Shown: piece by piece, positions 16,381 to 25,047 of the stretch
Numbering within the stretch: position 1 is the stretch's first letter
Layout: each line of letters begins with the position of its first letter
NCBI RefSeq assembly: GCF_014384895.1
Contig: NZ_JACRSQ010000027.1
Location: forward strand, 1 to 40,244
From: Bianquea renquensis
GTDB lineage: Bacteria; Bacillota; Clostridia; Lachnospirales; Bianqueaceae
DNA length: 40,244 nucleotides
Direction: 5' to 3'
Made by a program: the position numbers and the translations under genes
The notes under the pieces: generated by a model
The model's database searches: none
What the model was told of the DNA's origin: nothing
The model's input: the letters and a program-made list of their open reading frames with translations, nothing else

Positions 16381-18048
16381 TTATTTTGGTCCGGCCGTTT
16401 CCAACTCCGATTTCTCTTTTTCTTCATAGCTCTCCTCCTCAGTCCACTCCTCTTGGGCAAGGAGCGGGAAAAGGACCTGTACTTTGAATTGATCCCCGTC
16501 AACGTCCACAAGCATCTGGCCACCCATGGCGGCGACAAAGCTTTCTGCAATCGCCAGACCCAGTCCGCTGCCTTCCGATGTCCTCGCTTTGTCGCCGCGG
16601 GTAAACCGCTCAACGATTTCCTCCGCGCTGAAATCCATCTCATAGGAAGCCGTGTTCTTAATGGCGATGACTGCGTTCCCGCCCCTGGGCTCCAGCGACA
16701 GGAAAATCCGAGTCCCCACCATAGAATATTTTAGCGCATTGTCCAGCAGATTCTGCAGCACGCGATACATTTTGTTTCCGTCGGCCACAATCCGCATGGG
16801 CTCATCCGATATGCTAGCCTTGATCGGTATGCCTGCGCTCTCAATCCGGTCTTCCATGTCCCCCATAGTCTGGATCAGCAACTTCTTCACCGACAGCTGT
16901 TCCTGATGGATCTCCGCGTTGCCGCTCGTTGTCCTCGCCAGTTCAAAGAGGTCTGTCACAATGTTTTTCAGACGGTTGGACTTCTGTATTAAAATGTTGA
17001 CATAATCCCGAACCTCCGGCGTCAAATTCTCTTCTTTGGACAGCAAGTCTACATAGCTGATAATGGAAGTCAGCGGTGTCTTTAAGTCATGGGATACGTT
17101 GGAAACTAAGTCAATCCGCATTCGCTCCCCCTTCATCTGTTCTTCCAGACTCTTCAGTAGCCCGTCGCGTATGGAGCCCAGCTTCTGGGACATGGGATAC
17201 ACCGCTGACAACTCCGAAATGGATGGATTATAATTCAGCTCCCCGCCACTAATCTTCTCAATCTGTTCTCCAAGCTTGCCAAAATCTTCGAGCACTCGAT
17301 TGTTTCCTTTCACATACCAATACACAAGAACAACACCAAGAAATAGGGCGGCAAAGGCTAAAAATCCTGTACCGCTCAACACGGACAGAACAAAAATAAA
17401 GAGTAAAATTCCCTCCGCCACCAAAAACACCATCTGCCGGTAAAACATTCCCTTTTGGAATGAATAGTTTCGAAAATTGCGGTCATCGAAAATGGATTTT
17501 AAAAAGTCGAAGATGATAAAAATCAATTTATAGAGGATGCTATGCTTTAGAAATGTGCGGTTCTTTAGCCTTCTTGTCAATGACAGCAGGACTTCCAAAA
17601 ACAGGATGCTGCCAGCCCCAAACACAACGGATAAGAGCCCAATGCTAGCACAGGCATCGTCATAGCTTATTACTCTTTCTCCCGCGTAAAATATCTGATC
17701 CGCAATTGCTGAGAGAATATAGACAAGCAAGGTCCCCACAAGCCCGCCAATGATCACGGTGATTTCCGTATAGAGCCGGTCGATTAGAATCAGATGGACG
17801 TCCTCATCCTTACCAGTACGGCCGGTTACAAAAAATAGCCAGACGATGGCGGTCAAACCTGCAACGAGCGCGACTGCGGGAATCGCCAAATCCTCCAGCT
17901 GGATGCTGGCGTACAGCTCATATAGCTGCTGCCAAGTGATCAGCGAGGCGCCGTATCCCACGACGACACCACAGCAAACGCCCGCTATGAGCATCAGGAT
18001 TGCCTTGACAGGCATAGCTCGACTAAAACTTTTCAATTTTATACCCAA
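16381..18048 (-). CDS. Membrane sensor histidine kinase (HisKA/HATPase)
   Basis: A 555-residue sensor kinase. About six hydrophobic segments occupy residues 15-245, arranged as two N-terminal helices, a middle pair and a last pair before a linker. The phospho-accepting His320 is in VSNVSHDLKTPLTS. The N box is LQNLLDNALKYS (about 431-442) and the G box GSGLGLAI (493-500). The gene starts inside the regulator gene (26-bp overlap) at TTG 18048. An ATG at 18016 is an alternative start, and neither has a strong ribosome binding site, so translation is probably coupled. It phosphorylates the OmpR-type regulator upstream. The stimulus is unknown; the adjacent binding lipoprotein gene is convergent, not co-transcribed. 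Confidence 0.9.
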   Translation of the reverse strand: MGIKLKSFSRAMPVKAILMLIAGVCCGVVVGYGASLITWQQLYELYASIQLEDLAIPAVALVAGLTAIVWLFFVTGRTGKDEDVHLILIDRLYTEITVIIGGLVGTLLVYILSAIADQIFYAGERVISYDDACASIGLLSVVFGAGSILFLEVLLSLTRRLKNRTFLKHSILYKLIFIIFDFLKSIFDDRNFRNYSFQKGMFYRQMVFLVAEGILLFIFVLSVLSGTGFLAFAALFLGVVLVYWYVKGNNRVLEDFGKLGEQIEKISGGELNYNPSISELSAVYPMSQKLGSIRDGLLKSLEEQMKGERMRIDLVSNVSHDLKTPLTSIISYVDLLSKEENLTPEVRDYVNILIQKSNRLKNIVTDLFELARTTSGNAEIHQEQLSVKKLLIQTMGDMEDRIESAGIPIKASISDEPMRIVADGNKMYRVLQNLLDNALKYSMVGTRIFLSLEPRGGNAVIAIKNTASYEMDFSAEEIVERFTRGDKARTSEGSGLGLAIAESFVAAMGGQMLVDVDGDQFKVQVLFPLLAQEEWTEEESYEEKEKSELETAGPK

Positions 18049-18724
18049 TTCCCCACACCACCTTAAGATATTTAGGCTCCTTAGGATTGATCTCGATTTT
18101 TTCTCGTATGTGACGAATGTGAACCATTACCGTATTTTCAACTGCAAAGCCATCCTCTTCCCATACGCGCCGGTAGATCTCCTCCGCAGAGAAAACGCGG
18201 CCGGCATTGCGCATCAACAGCTCCACGATTTTCAGCTCCGTCGCCGTGAGTTTCACCGGTTCGCCGTCCACCAAAACCTGCATCGCGTCACAATCGAAAC
18301 AAAGGCTTCCGATGACGATCTGTTTCTTATTGGTATTGCCATCGATGGCTCCCAGCTGCATATACCGGCGAAGCTGCGATTTTACCCTTGCGACCAGCTC
18401 CGCAGGGCTATAGGGTTTTGTGATATAATCATCTGCGCCCATGGACAGTCCCAGAATTTTGTCGCTCTCCTCCGTCTTCGCGGACAAGATGATGATGGGA
18501 ATGTTTTTGCTCTGGCGTATTTTCATGGTGGCGGACAACCCGTCCAACTTCGGCATCATAATGTCCAAAATGATCAGCTGTATACTCTGTGTAGACACAA
18601 TGTCCAGCGCCTCCATGCCGTTGTACGCCTTCATGACTTTGCAATCCTCCATTTCCAACAGCTTTCCAATGGCGCGGGCAATTTCCCGGTCGTCATCGAC
18701 AACTAATACGGTTGGTTTTTCCAT
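18023..18724 (-). CDS. OmpR/PhoB-family response regulator
   Basis: A 233-residue DNA-binding regulator. The receiver domain has the acidic pocket VVDDD (9-12), phospho-acceptor Asp54 in ILDIMMP and Lys103 in ITKPYSP. The C-terminal winged helix (about 135-230) contains LTATELKIVELLMRN and VENTVMVHIRHIREKIE. AAGGAG lies 6 nt before the ATG. Upstream (18800-18816) is a pair of TTAAGA direct repeats spaced 11 bp, the spacing favoured by OmpR/PhoB dimers, which suggests autoregulation. It is co-transcribed with the histidine kinase. Confidence 0.93.
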   Translation of the reverse strand: MEKPTVLVVDDDREIARAIGKLLEMEDCKVMKAYNGMEALDIVSTQSIQLIILDIMMPKLDGLSATMKIRQSKNIPIIILSAKTEESDKILGLSMGADDYITKPYSPAELVARVKSQLRRYMQLGAIDGNTNKKQIVIGSLCFDCDAMQVLVDGEPVKLTATELKIVELLMRNAGRVFSAEEIYRRVWEEDGFAVENTVMVHIRHIREKIEINPKEPKYLKVVWGIGYKIEKF

Positions 18725-18799
18725 AGTACTCTCCTTCTGATCAAGATCTTTACCTGATTGTATCGTATCGCAGAATCGTGAATATTCGGTATAGGAATT

Positions 18800-18816
18800 T
18801 CTTAAGGCTGTCTTAA
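18800..18816 (-). promoter_or_regulatory. Tandem 11-bp-spaced repeat, candidate OmpR-type site
   Basis: On the minus strand TTAAGACAGCCTTAAGA holds two TTAAGA copies whose starts are 11 bp apart, one helical turn. It lies about 80-90 bp upstream of the regulator ATG. The repeat is visible; binding by this regulator is inference. Confidence 0.45.
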
Positions 18817-18871
18817 TTCTCTCTCCGCCGCCGGCAAAGGTTATTCGAAATTATGCTGTAGGATAAAGAAA

Positions 18872-18891
18872 GCAGGTTCAGAGGAACCTGC
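18872..18891 (-). terminator. Intrinsic terminator (minus strand)
   Basis: GCAGGTTC (18872-18879), loop AGAG and GAACCTGC (18884-18891) make a perfect 8-bp stem; on the minus strand it is followed by TTTCTTT. It would end transcription of the hypothetical gene ending at 19001. Confidence 0.75.
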
Positions 18892-19000
18892 CATCTTGAT
18901 GAGCCATAGTATTGTCGCATTTTCTAAAGGTTATTATAGCATTTCACAAAAATACTGTCAACGAGAAATTCGGTCGCCTTGCACACAAAGGATTTTCAAT

Positions 19001-19552
19001 CTATACTATATTCCGCACTTCCTGGAATTTCCTCCCCGTCGGGGGTGGTGGACAGCATGTATTTCCTATACTCATTTCCCCCGTCGCATCGTATCCCAAC
19101 GGGAGATGGTCTTTTGCAATATATCGTGTATAATCAATGTCGCTGAAGTAATTGCAATGATAGATTTGAACATATATGAGGCGATGGTTGTCCGCGTCAG
19201 AGAGGCAATAGGTAAAACCGTAATACGCATTGGCAAGCACTGCCTCAAGCTTGTAGGGGAAGCCGGTAACGCCGTAATATGCATAGCGAGCCGACGAATC
19301 GATTTGCCGGAGTCGTTGACACTCCACTTCAAAATCTTCCTCGCTGCAGTCATACACAAGGTACACCAGATAGTTGGGGTCCCAGGGATTGTAATAATAA
19401 TATACAAAATCACTGACCTTGGCAGACTTCGGCACTGTTTCTGGAAATATGGTATACAGCGCCTCACGATTGCTTGCATCATGTTCTGTCGAAACATAGG
19501 AGGAACGGGCATCGATTCCGACATATTCGCTGTTAGAAACGTGCTCCGCCAT
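19001..19552 (-). CDS. Hypothetical protein, possibly 5'-truncated
   Basis: The frame runs from 19636, but its first part lies inside the terminator of the preceding gene, so I take the ATG at 19552 (183 residues). The protein is rich in Tyr and Asp, with recognisable protein-like stretches (DFVYYYYNPWDPNYLVYLVY, ARYAYYGVTGFPYKLEAVL) and no signal peptide or membrane helix at this start. I do not recognise the family. The weak ribosome binding site and lack of an export signal could mean that the original 5' end was lost. The tail has CCPPPP. It stands alone between two terminators on the minus strand. Confidence 0.5.
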   Translation of the reverse strand: MAEHVSNSEYVGIDARSSYVSTEHDASNREALYTIFPETVPKSAKVSDFVYYYYNPWDPNYLVYLVYDCSEEDFEVECQRLRQIDSSARYAYYGVTGFPYKLEAVLANAYYGFTYCLSDADNHRLIYVQIYHCNYFSDIDYTRYIAKDHLPLGYDATGEMSIGNTCCPPPPTGRKFQEVRNIV

Positions 19553-19567
19553 CCGCACCACCCGAAA

Positions 19568-19607
19568 AAGGCTTGAAACCTGCCTATCACAGGTCTCAAG
19601 CCTTTTG
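19568..19607 (-). terminator. Intrinsic terminator of the DUF2752-DUF4234 unit
   Basis: On the minus strand GGCTTGAGACCTG, a 7-nt loop and CAGGTTTCAAGCC form a 13-bp stem with one G-T type mismatch, followed by TTTTT. It lies about 25 nt downstream of the DUF4234 stop codon. Confidence 0.88.
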
Positions 19608-19632
19608 TCGCCAGAACTCGCTGAAGATTGAA

Positions 19633-20049
19633 TCACGGCGCCGGCGTCGGCTCCGTCGGCTGACTGTTATACTCGTTGTACGCAGTCGCCAGGGCATTCA
19701 TATTTTTGATGAGGGAGTACTGCGCGATATACGGTCCAATGCCACAGATCAGAGATCCAAAAATATACCAAAGCAGAGCGGACGTACCGTTCTCCTGAAA
19801 GGACAACTGGTATCTCGGCGCGTTGGCCTGTAGACGGTTCCCCAACTGATATACCCAGATGAACGTAAAAATACCACAGGTGACAAGGCTCAATAAGACG
19901 ACCAAAATGTAATTCATCGTCTCCTGCCCATCGCCATAGCAGACCGTATTGACATCCTCGGTATATTTATACCAGAAGTAGATACCATAGATGCCACAGG
20001 TTACGATGCTCAGCAACAAATAAATCCAAAAATCCCTCTGTCGAATCAT
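19633..20049 (-). CDS. DUF4234-like small membrane protein
   Basis: A 138-residue membrane protein with three or four hydrophobic segments. The first is WIYLLLSIVTCGIYGIYFWY (about 8-27), a hallmark of DUF4234 domains, echoed by a second VVLLSLVTCGIFTFIWVY (about 51-68). This looks like an internal duplication. The C-terminal tail PTEPTPAP is proline-rich. An upstream extension is open to 20466 but is a shadow of the neighbouring gene; the ATG at 20049 follows AAGGAGT by 8 nt. The start overlaps the DUF2752 gene by 4 nt. Function unknown. Confidence 0.8.
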   Translation of the reverse strand: MIRQRDFWIYLLLSIVTCGIYGIYFWYKYTEDVNTVCYGDGQETMNYILVVLLSLVTCGIFTFIWVYQLGNRLQANAPRYQLSFQENGTSALLWYIFGSLICGIGPYIAQYSLIKNMNALATAYNEYNSQPTEPTPAP

Positions 20050-20468
20050 CCAAATAGACTCCTTCCCGCTTCTAGAATTCGATAGATCATCCCGCTCTCC
20101 AGATCCACAGACAACACGGAGCCATCTCCCCATACCATACGGCCTATGTAGACGAGTATAAAGGCAGCCGATAGACAGATACACGCCACCGTCTCCACTT
20201 TCTTGCCAACTCTTGGCGATAGGCGGTCGTAAAATGTCATGTACAGCAGAAATGGTACAACCGTAAAAAATAGCGGATGATAATAAAATGCGTCCGCTAT
20301 ATGGCCGTGAAGCAGCGCTAGATACGCCCTGGAAAGCCCACAGCCCGGGCATGGTATCCCCGTTAAAAGTCGAATGACACAAGATCCCCTGAAAACCAGT
20401 ACATAAATCGCCAGTCCTATCCACAGCCCAAATCGCCTGCAGACATTTCGTGCCCACGTCTTCCACAA
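20046..20468 (-). CDS. DUF2752-domain membrane protein
   Basis: A 140-residue membrane protein. GIPCPGCGLSRAYLALLHG (about 37-55) is the signature of DUF2752, with its conserved C-P-x-C-G-x-[ST]-R core. Hydrophobic stretches flank it (about 14-36, 66-82, 92-112). The start appears to be TTG at 20468, because ATG codons slightly upstream are in a frame that stops. The ribosome binding site GGAGAG is somewhat distant. It is translated together with the DUF4234 gene, a frequent pairing of small membrane domains in Clostridia. No function is established to my knowledge. Confidence 0.8.
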   Translation of the reverse strand: MWKTWARNVCRRFGLWIGLAIYVLVFRGSCVIRLLTGIPCPGCGLSRAYLALLHGHIADAFYYHPLFFTVVPFLLYMTFYDRLSPRVGKKVETVACICLSAAFILVYIGRMVWGDGSVLSVDLESGMIYRILEAGRSLFG

Positions 20469-20537
20469 AGTCTAACCATGCTCTCCTTCATTAAAATGCT
20501 ATCAAATCCGTAAGAAATATTTAATAACTATAATTCT

Positions 20538-20566
20538 ATTATACTCAATTCTATGCAACCCGTCAA
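20538..20566 (-). promoter_or_regulatory. Promoter of the DUF2752-DUF4234 unit
   Basis: On the minus strand TTGACG (20561-20566), a 17-bp spacer and TATAAT (20538-20543) form a strong sigma-A promoter about 70 nt before the gene. Confidence 0.85.
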
Positions 20567-20600
20567 GAAATATTCAAGAAAAACTGCAAACTCTTTTGTC

Positions 20601-20618
20601 GAATTTCCCGGGAAATTC
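20601..20618. terminator. 18-bp perfect palindrome downstream of argD
   Basis: GAATTTCCCGGGAAATTC is self-complementary without a spacer. It lies 20 nt past the argD stop on the minus strand and is followed there by a short A/T-rich stretch. It may end the arg operon transcript or be a protein-binding site; it is not a classical terminator. Confidence 0.45.
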
Positions 20619-20638
20619 CAGAAATCTGCCGTGGCTCT

Positions 20639-21844
20639 TCATCCCAATGCCGCGAAAGCCTCATCAAGAATCGACATCGCCTCATCGATATGCTTCGTCT
20701 CAATAATCAATGGCGGCACCATTCGCAGGACATCATGCCCAGCGCTAATGATCAAAAGCCCCCGTTTACCTGCCTCCAGACGAATCGTCAGCAGCTCATC
20801 GGGATTGTTAAGGACAATCCCCTGCATTAGCCCAAGTCCCCGTACCCCCTTAATATGAGCCGGATATTTTGCGGCCAAAGTTTCCGCTTGACTGTGGAGA
20901 TACGCCCCTACAGTCCGTGCATTTTCCGTCAAATTCTGCGCCTCAATTTCCTCCAGAACAGCAAGGCCCGCTGTCGATGCCATGGGATTTCCGCCAAATG
21001 TTGAGGCGTGATCTCCCGGGTGGAAGGCCGCAGCCGCCTTATCCTTCGCCAGCATTGCTCCGATGGGGAACCCGCCTCCCAATCCTTTTGCCAGCGCGCA
21101 CACATCGGGTTCAATTCCAAATTGTTCATGGGCAAACAGTGTCCCGCAGCGACCGATTCCGGTCTGAACTTCGTCCACCATCATGAGCATATCCCGCTCA
21201 TCGCAGAGAGCCCGAATTTTTTGCATAAACTCTGAGGTCGCTGGTATCAGACCGCCTTCTCCCTGGACCGGTTCCAGAAGGATCGCGCAGGTATGGTCAT
21301 GAACCTGTTCCAATACTGAATCAAAATCATTATATTTTGCATATCGGATGCCCGGAAGTAAGGGGCCAAGCCCTTTTTGGTATTTTTGCTGGCCTGTGGC
21401 GGTGATGGACCCAAAAGTACGTCCGTGGAAGGAATTCTCCATGGTTATGATCTCATAGCGCTCACCGTTGGAGGTTAAATCTCCGTACTTTCTGGCCAGC
21501 TTCAAGGAGGACTCAACCGCCTCTGCCCCGCTATTGCAAAAGAATACCTTGTCAAAACAACTTTTTTCTGTCAACCTCTCAGCCAGCGCAACTTGCGCCT
21601 CGATCCAGTAGAGGTTGGACGTATGCATACACCGCTCCATCTGCTCCTGTAAGCGTCTAAGAAGCCGTGGATTCCCATATCCCAGAGAATTGACCGCAAT
21701 TCCCGCTACAAAATCGAGATACTTCTTCCCTTCTTTGTCGTATAGGTACACGCCGTCACCTTTCTCAAAGACATACGGAAAGCGGCCATAGGTATTCATC
21801 ACAGTCTGCTGGCCCCTCTCTATGATGTTCTCTGTCTTCGTCAT
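20639..21844 (-). CDS. argD: Acetylornithine aminotransferase
   Basis: A 401-residue class III PLP-dependent aminotransferase that converts N-acetylglutamate semialdehyde and glutamate to N-acetylornithine and 2-oxoglutarate. Landmarks are NTYGRFPYVFEKGDGVYLYD near the N-terminus, FFCNSGAEAVESSLKLAR, the MVDEVQTGIGR aspartate that contacts the PLP ring, and CALAKGLGGGFPIGAML with the Schiff-base lysine. The frame extends upstream to 21991 inside argB, but the ATG at 21844 follows GGAGGAAG and overlaps the argB stop by 4 nt. It is the last gene of the argFCJBD operon. Confidence 0.95.
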   Translation of the reverse strand: MTKTENIIERGQQTVMNTYGRFPYVFEKGDGVYLYDKEGKKYLDFVAGIAVNSLGYGNPRLLRRLQEQMERCMHTSNLYWIEAQVALAERLTEKSCFDKVFFCNSGAEAVESSLKLARKYGDLTSNGERYEIITMENSFHGRTFGSITATGQQKYQKGLGPLLPGIRYAKYNDFDSVLEQVHDHTCAILLEPVQGEGGLIPATSEFMQKIRALCDERDMLMMVDEVQTGIGRCGTLFAHEQFGIEPDVCALAKGLGGGFPIGAMLAKDKAAAAFHPGDHASTFGGNPMASTAGLAVLEEIEAQNLTENARTVGAYLHSQAETLAAKYPAHIKGVRGLGLMQGIVLNNPDELLTIRLEAGKRGLLIISAGHDVLRMVPPLIIETKHIDEAMSILDEAFAALG

Positions 21845-22728
21845 ACCGCTTCCTCCTTTTTTGTCAAATCGTTGATTATCAGCGTTCCGATACCCCGAGC
21901 GGTAAAGAACTCCAAAAGCAGACAATGCTCGATCCGCCCGTCCAAAATATGCACGTGCTGGACGCCCCCCTGAATTGCTTCCAAACAGCATGTCACCTTG
22001 GGAATCATACCGCCGCTTACAGTGCCATCCTTGAGATACTGCATAGCTGTCTTGGCTCCCATTTCCGGAATGAAGGACTGGGGATCTTTGACATCGTGCA
22101 ATACACCGGAAACATCTGTCAGGAAGACTAACTTGCGAGCTTTCAACGCCTTCGCAATGTGGACGGCGGCAAAATCCGCGTTGATATTATAGCTTTGTCC
22201 CAGATCATCAGTCCCGATGGGCGCAATAACAGGAGTAAAGCCTGCATCCAGCATGGTAAAAATTAGATCGGGATTGACTTTGACGATCTTGCCCACAAAC
22301 CCGATATCCTCGCCATTTGGCATATTTTTCTCACACATGAGCATATCGCCATCTTTGCCACACAGGCCAGCGGCTGTAATTCCCTGTTTCTGCAAAAGCT
22401 GCACGATACTCTTATTGACCTTCCCGGCTAGAACCATCTCCACAATATTGACAGTCTCCTCATCGGTTACACGCAGACCACCGCGGAACTCCGATTTCTT
22501 GCCAATACTGTCCAACATTTGGTTGATCTCCGGCCCACCGCCATGGACGATTACCGGCTTCATTCCCACAAGCTTCATCAGAGCGATGTCCTCCATGACC
22601 GATGCCTTGATGGTTTCATTGATCATCGCCGCCCCACCGTATTTGATGACAACCACGGCTCCTGCAAATTCTTTAATGTACGGCATGGCCTCTACGAGAG
22701 TAGTAGCCTTCTCTAGGTAGTCTTCCAT
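21841..22728 (-). CDS. argB: Acetylglutamate kinase
   Basis: A 295-residue amino-acid kinase that phosphorylates N-acetylglutamate, the second step of arginine synthesis. Diagnostic segments are VVVIKYGGAAM (about 25-35, nucleotide-binding lysine), VIVHGGGPEINQML (about 58-71, substrate loop), YNINADFAAVHIAKAL and FLTDVSGVLHD. The length fits the family. It lies between argJ (24-nt gap) and argD (ATGA overlap). Feedback inhibition by arginine is common in organisms using the cyclic pathway with ArgJ, but the N-terminal helix needed for it cannot be judged with certainty here. Confidence 0.95.
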   Translation of the reverse strand: MEDYLEKATTLVEAMPYIKEFAGAVVVIKYGGAAMINETIKASVMEDIALMKLVGMKPVIVHGGGPEINQMLDSIGKKSEFRGGLRVTDEETVNIVEMVLAGKVNKSIVQLLQKQGITAAGLCGKDGDMLMCEKNMPNGEDIGFVGKIVKVNPDLIFTMLDAGFTPVIAPIGTDDLGQSYNINADFAAVHIAKALKARKLVFLTDVSGVLHDVKDPQSFIPEMGAKTAMQYLKDGTVSGGMIPKVTCCLEAIQGGVQHVHILDGRIEHCLLLEFFTARGIGTLIINDLTKKEEAV

Positions 22729-22752
22729 TCTCTTCTTCTCCTTATAGCTGTT

Positions 22753-23973
22753 TTAGGAACGGTAATCTCCGTTGATTTTCACATATTCATAGCTCAGGTC
22801 GCTGCCCCAGGCTGTCGCCTGTGCCTCCCCCTGCTCCAAATCCACCAACACAGTAATCTCCTTTTCCCGCAGGATCGCCGCCGCAGTCTCCTCACTGAAT
22901 ACAATCGGCGTGCCGTGGTCCATCAGTAAGATGTCACCTGCGCCACTCTGAAAGCGGATGGTCACGGTATCGGGATTGAAAGGAGCACCGGAATACCCCA
23001 TAGCGCACAAAATTCGTCCCCAGTTGGCGTCTTCCCCGAAGAATGCTGTCTTCACTAGGCTGGATGTAATCACCGATTTTGCCATTCGCACTGCGTGTTC
23101 CTTCGTATCCGCGCCATGAATCTGCACCTCGATGAATTTTGTCGCCCCCTCTCCGTCCTTGACCATCTCTTTTGCCAGGTAGAGACACACGTGCCGAAGC
23201 GCCTCAAAGAATTCTCGATATCCTTCATCCTCCATGTCCACCGTTGGATTTTCTGCCATGCCGTTTGCCAGCAGGATCGCCATATCATTTGTGGACGTAT
23301 CTCCGTCCACAGAAATCATGTTGAAGCTCTCTACCACCGCCTCCTGCAGGGCCTTTTGGAGAAGGGGTTTCGTGATAGCACAGTCTGTTGTCAGATAACA
23401 GAGCATCGTCGCCATGTTGGGATGAATCATGCCAGAACCCTTGACCATACCGCCAATATGGACTTCTGTCCCATGGATATTGGCAGAAACGGCGATAGAT
23501 TTGGGACGGGTATCCGTCGTCAAGATGGCGGTCGCCGCGCTGAGGGCATGCTCTCCATCTGCCCCTTTGGAATTCGCCAGCAGTCCAATTCCATTTTCAA
23601 GCTTATCCATTGGCAGCTGCGCCCCGATAACTCCGGTGGCTCCTGTCACGACGCTCCCCGCGTCAATCCCCAGAACCTCTCCCAATTGTTTGGCAATCCG
23701 AATGTTATTTTCCTTTCCCTCTTCTCCTGTACAGGCGTTGGCACATCCACTGTTGGCGATGATCGCCTGTACCGGATTTCCCGATGCAATGATGTCCTGA
23801 TTGCGCCGAACGCACCAAGCCTTGACCTGATTGGTGGTAAATACGCCCGCCGCCACAGCTGGCACCACACTGTACACCAGCGCCATATCCTTCCGATTGT
23901 GTTTGATACCGCCGCAAACGCCAGCAGCCTCAAAGCCTTTCGCCGCGCACACGCCCTTCTCTACAATCTTCAT
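22753..23973 (-). CDS. argJ: Glutamate N-acetyltransferase / ornithine acetyltransferase
   Basis: A 406-residue Ntn-type enzyme that transfers the acetyl group from N-acetylornithine to glutamate, making the pathway cyclic. The self-cleavage site is seen in GMIHPNMATML, with Thr189 as the nucleophile of the beta subunit. Other markers are SGCANACTGEEG (75-86) and SGAPFNPDTVTIRF. The C-terminus YEYVKINGDYRS is characteristic. Whether it also acetylates glutamate from acetyl-CoA (bifunctional type) cannot be decided from sequence alone; no separate argA is seen in the window. It sits between argC and argB. Confidence 0.95.
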   Translation of the reverse strand: MKIVEKGVCAAKGFEAAGVCGGIKHNRKDMALVYSVVPAVAAGVFTTNQVKAWCVRRNQDIIASGNPVQAIIANSGCANACTGEEGKENNIRIAKQLGEVLGIDAGSVVTGATGVIGAQLPMDKLENGIGLLANSKGADGEHALSAATAILTTDTRPKSIAVSANIHGTEVHIGGMVKGSGMIHPNMATMLCYLTTDCAITKPLLQKALQEAVVESFNMISVDGDTSTNDMAILLANGMAENPTVDMEDEGYREFFEALRHVCLYLAKEMVKDGEGATKFIEVQIHGADTKEHAVRMAKSVITSSLVKTAFFGEDANWGRILCAMGYSGAPFNPDTVTIRFQSGAGDILLMDHGTPIVFSEETAAAILREKEITVLVDLEQGEAQATAWGSDLSYEYVKINGDYRS

Positions 23974-23996
23974 GAGACTCCTCCCCTTCCATGCCT

Positions 23997-25043
23997 TTAC
24001 GGGAACATAGGCGCTTGTTCCAAGCCCAGGGTTTCCGCAAGCCCAAACAGTAGATTCATATTTTGAACGGCCTGACCAGCGGCGCCCTTGACAAGATTGT
24101 CGATGGCGCCAATGACGATGATTCGCCCCGTCCGCTCATCCACAGCAAATCCGATATCCACAAAGTTGGATCCCTTGACCCACCGCGTCTCCGGATATTC
24201 TCCTTTTGCCATTAAACGAACAAAATATTCTTTCCCGTAATACCTTTCATAGACTTCCGCGATGGATTCCCAGGTCGCCGGCGCCGTTAGCTTGCCATAA
24301 CATACTGCTAAGATCCCGCGCTGCATCGGGACGAGATGCGGTGTAAAGGTAAGTGTCACCGGCTTTCCTGCCAAATTCGACAGCTGTTCCTCGATCTCAG
24401 GCGTATGGCGGTGGCACCCCACTTTATACGCTTTGATGGACTCATTCACCTCAGCAAAATGGTTCCCCAGGGATACGCCCCGTCCAGCTCCAGACACTCC
24501 AGACTTGGCGTCGATGATTACACTGTCTACCTCAATCATGTGCTCCTTTACCAGCGGCGCTAGACTCATAATGCTGCACGTTGTATAACATCCTGGATTG
24601 GCCACTAGCCTGGTCTTCCGGATTTCATCCCGCTTCCACTCGCAAAGGCCGTAGACCGCCTCTTTTAACAGACCCTTCCCCTCATGCGGAACCTGATACC
24701 ATTGTTCATAGAGGTCTGGGTCCTGTAGGCGAAAGTCCGCACCCAAATCGATAATTTTACACTTTTGTAAAACTTTTTCTGTCACCTTTGACGATGCAAG
24801 GCCATGGGGCAGTGCCAAAAAGATCACATCCGCCTCCTCGGACAAGGCTTCCAGATCCTCAGGCTGACAGTCATCTGTGATCAGATCTTTGTAGCTAGGG
24901 TACACTTTGCTGTAGGGCTGTCCCGCATAGCTTTTGGACGACAGGTTGACGATCTCGGCAGCCGGGTGGCTGTATAAAATCCGAACCAACTCTTCCCCCG
25001 CGTATCCTGTAGCGCCGATGATTCCGACTCGAATCGTATCCAT
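23997..25043 (-). CDS. argC: N-acetyl-gamma-glutamyl-phosphate reductase
   Basis: A 348-residue NADP-dependent dehydrogenase that reduces N-acetylglutamyl phosphate to the semialdehyde. The Rossmann start VGIIGATGYAGEELVRIL (6-23) and catalytic Cys152 in VANPGCYTTCSIM are clear. GCHRHTPEIEEQL contains the conserved His pair, and FTPHLVPMQRGILAVCY is a family hallmark. It begins 4 nt after the argF stop and ends 23 nt before argJ, so it is the second gene of the operon. Confidence 0.96.
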   Translation of the reverse strand: MDTIRVGIIGATGYAGEELVRILYSHPAAEIVNLSSKSYAGQPYSKVYPSYKDLITDDCQPEDLEALSEEADVIFLALPHGLASSKVTEKVLQKCKIIDLGADFRLQDPDLYEQWYQVPHEGKGLLKEAVYGLCEWKRDEIRKTRLVANPGCYTTCSIMSLAPLVKEHMIEVDSVIIDAKSGVSGAGRGVSLGNHFAEVNESIKAYKVGCHRHTPEIEEQLSNLAGKPVTLTFTPHLVPMQRGILAVCYGKLTAPATWESIAEVYERYYGKEYFVRLMAKGEYPETRWVKGSNFVDIGFAVDERTGRIIVIGAIDNLVKGAAGQAVQNMNLLFGLAETLGLEQAPMFP

Positions 25044-25047
25044 TTTT

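Noticed and set aside
17846..18706. 286-codon plus-strand frame opposite the kinase and regulator genes
   Set aside because: Antisense to clearly conserved domains; no independent start context.
23095..24066. 323-codon plus-strand frame opposite argJ
   Set aside because: Antisense to argJ, whose motifs are conserved.
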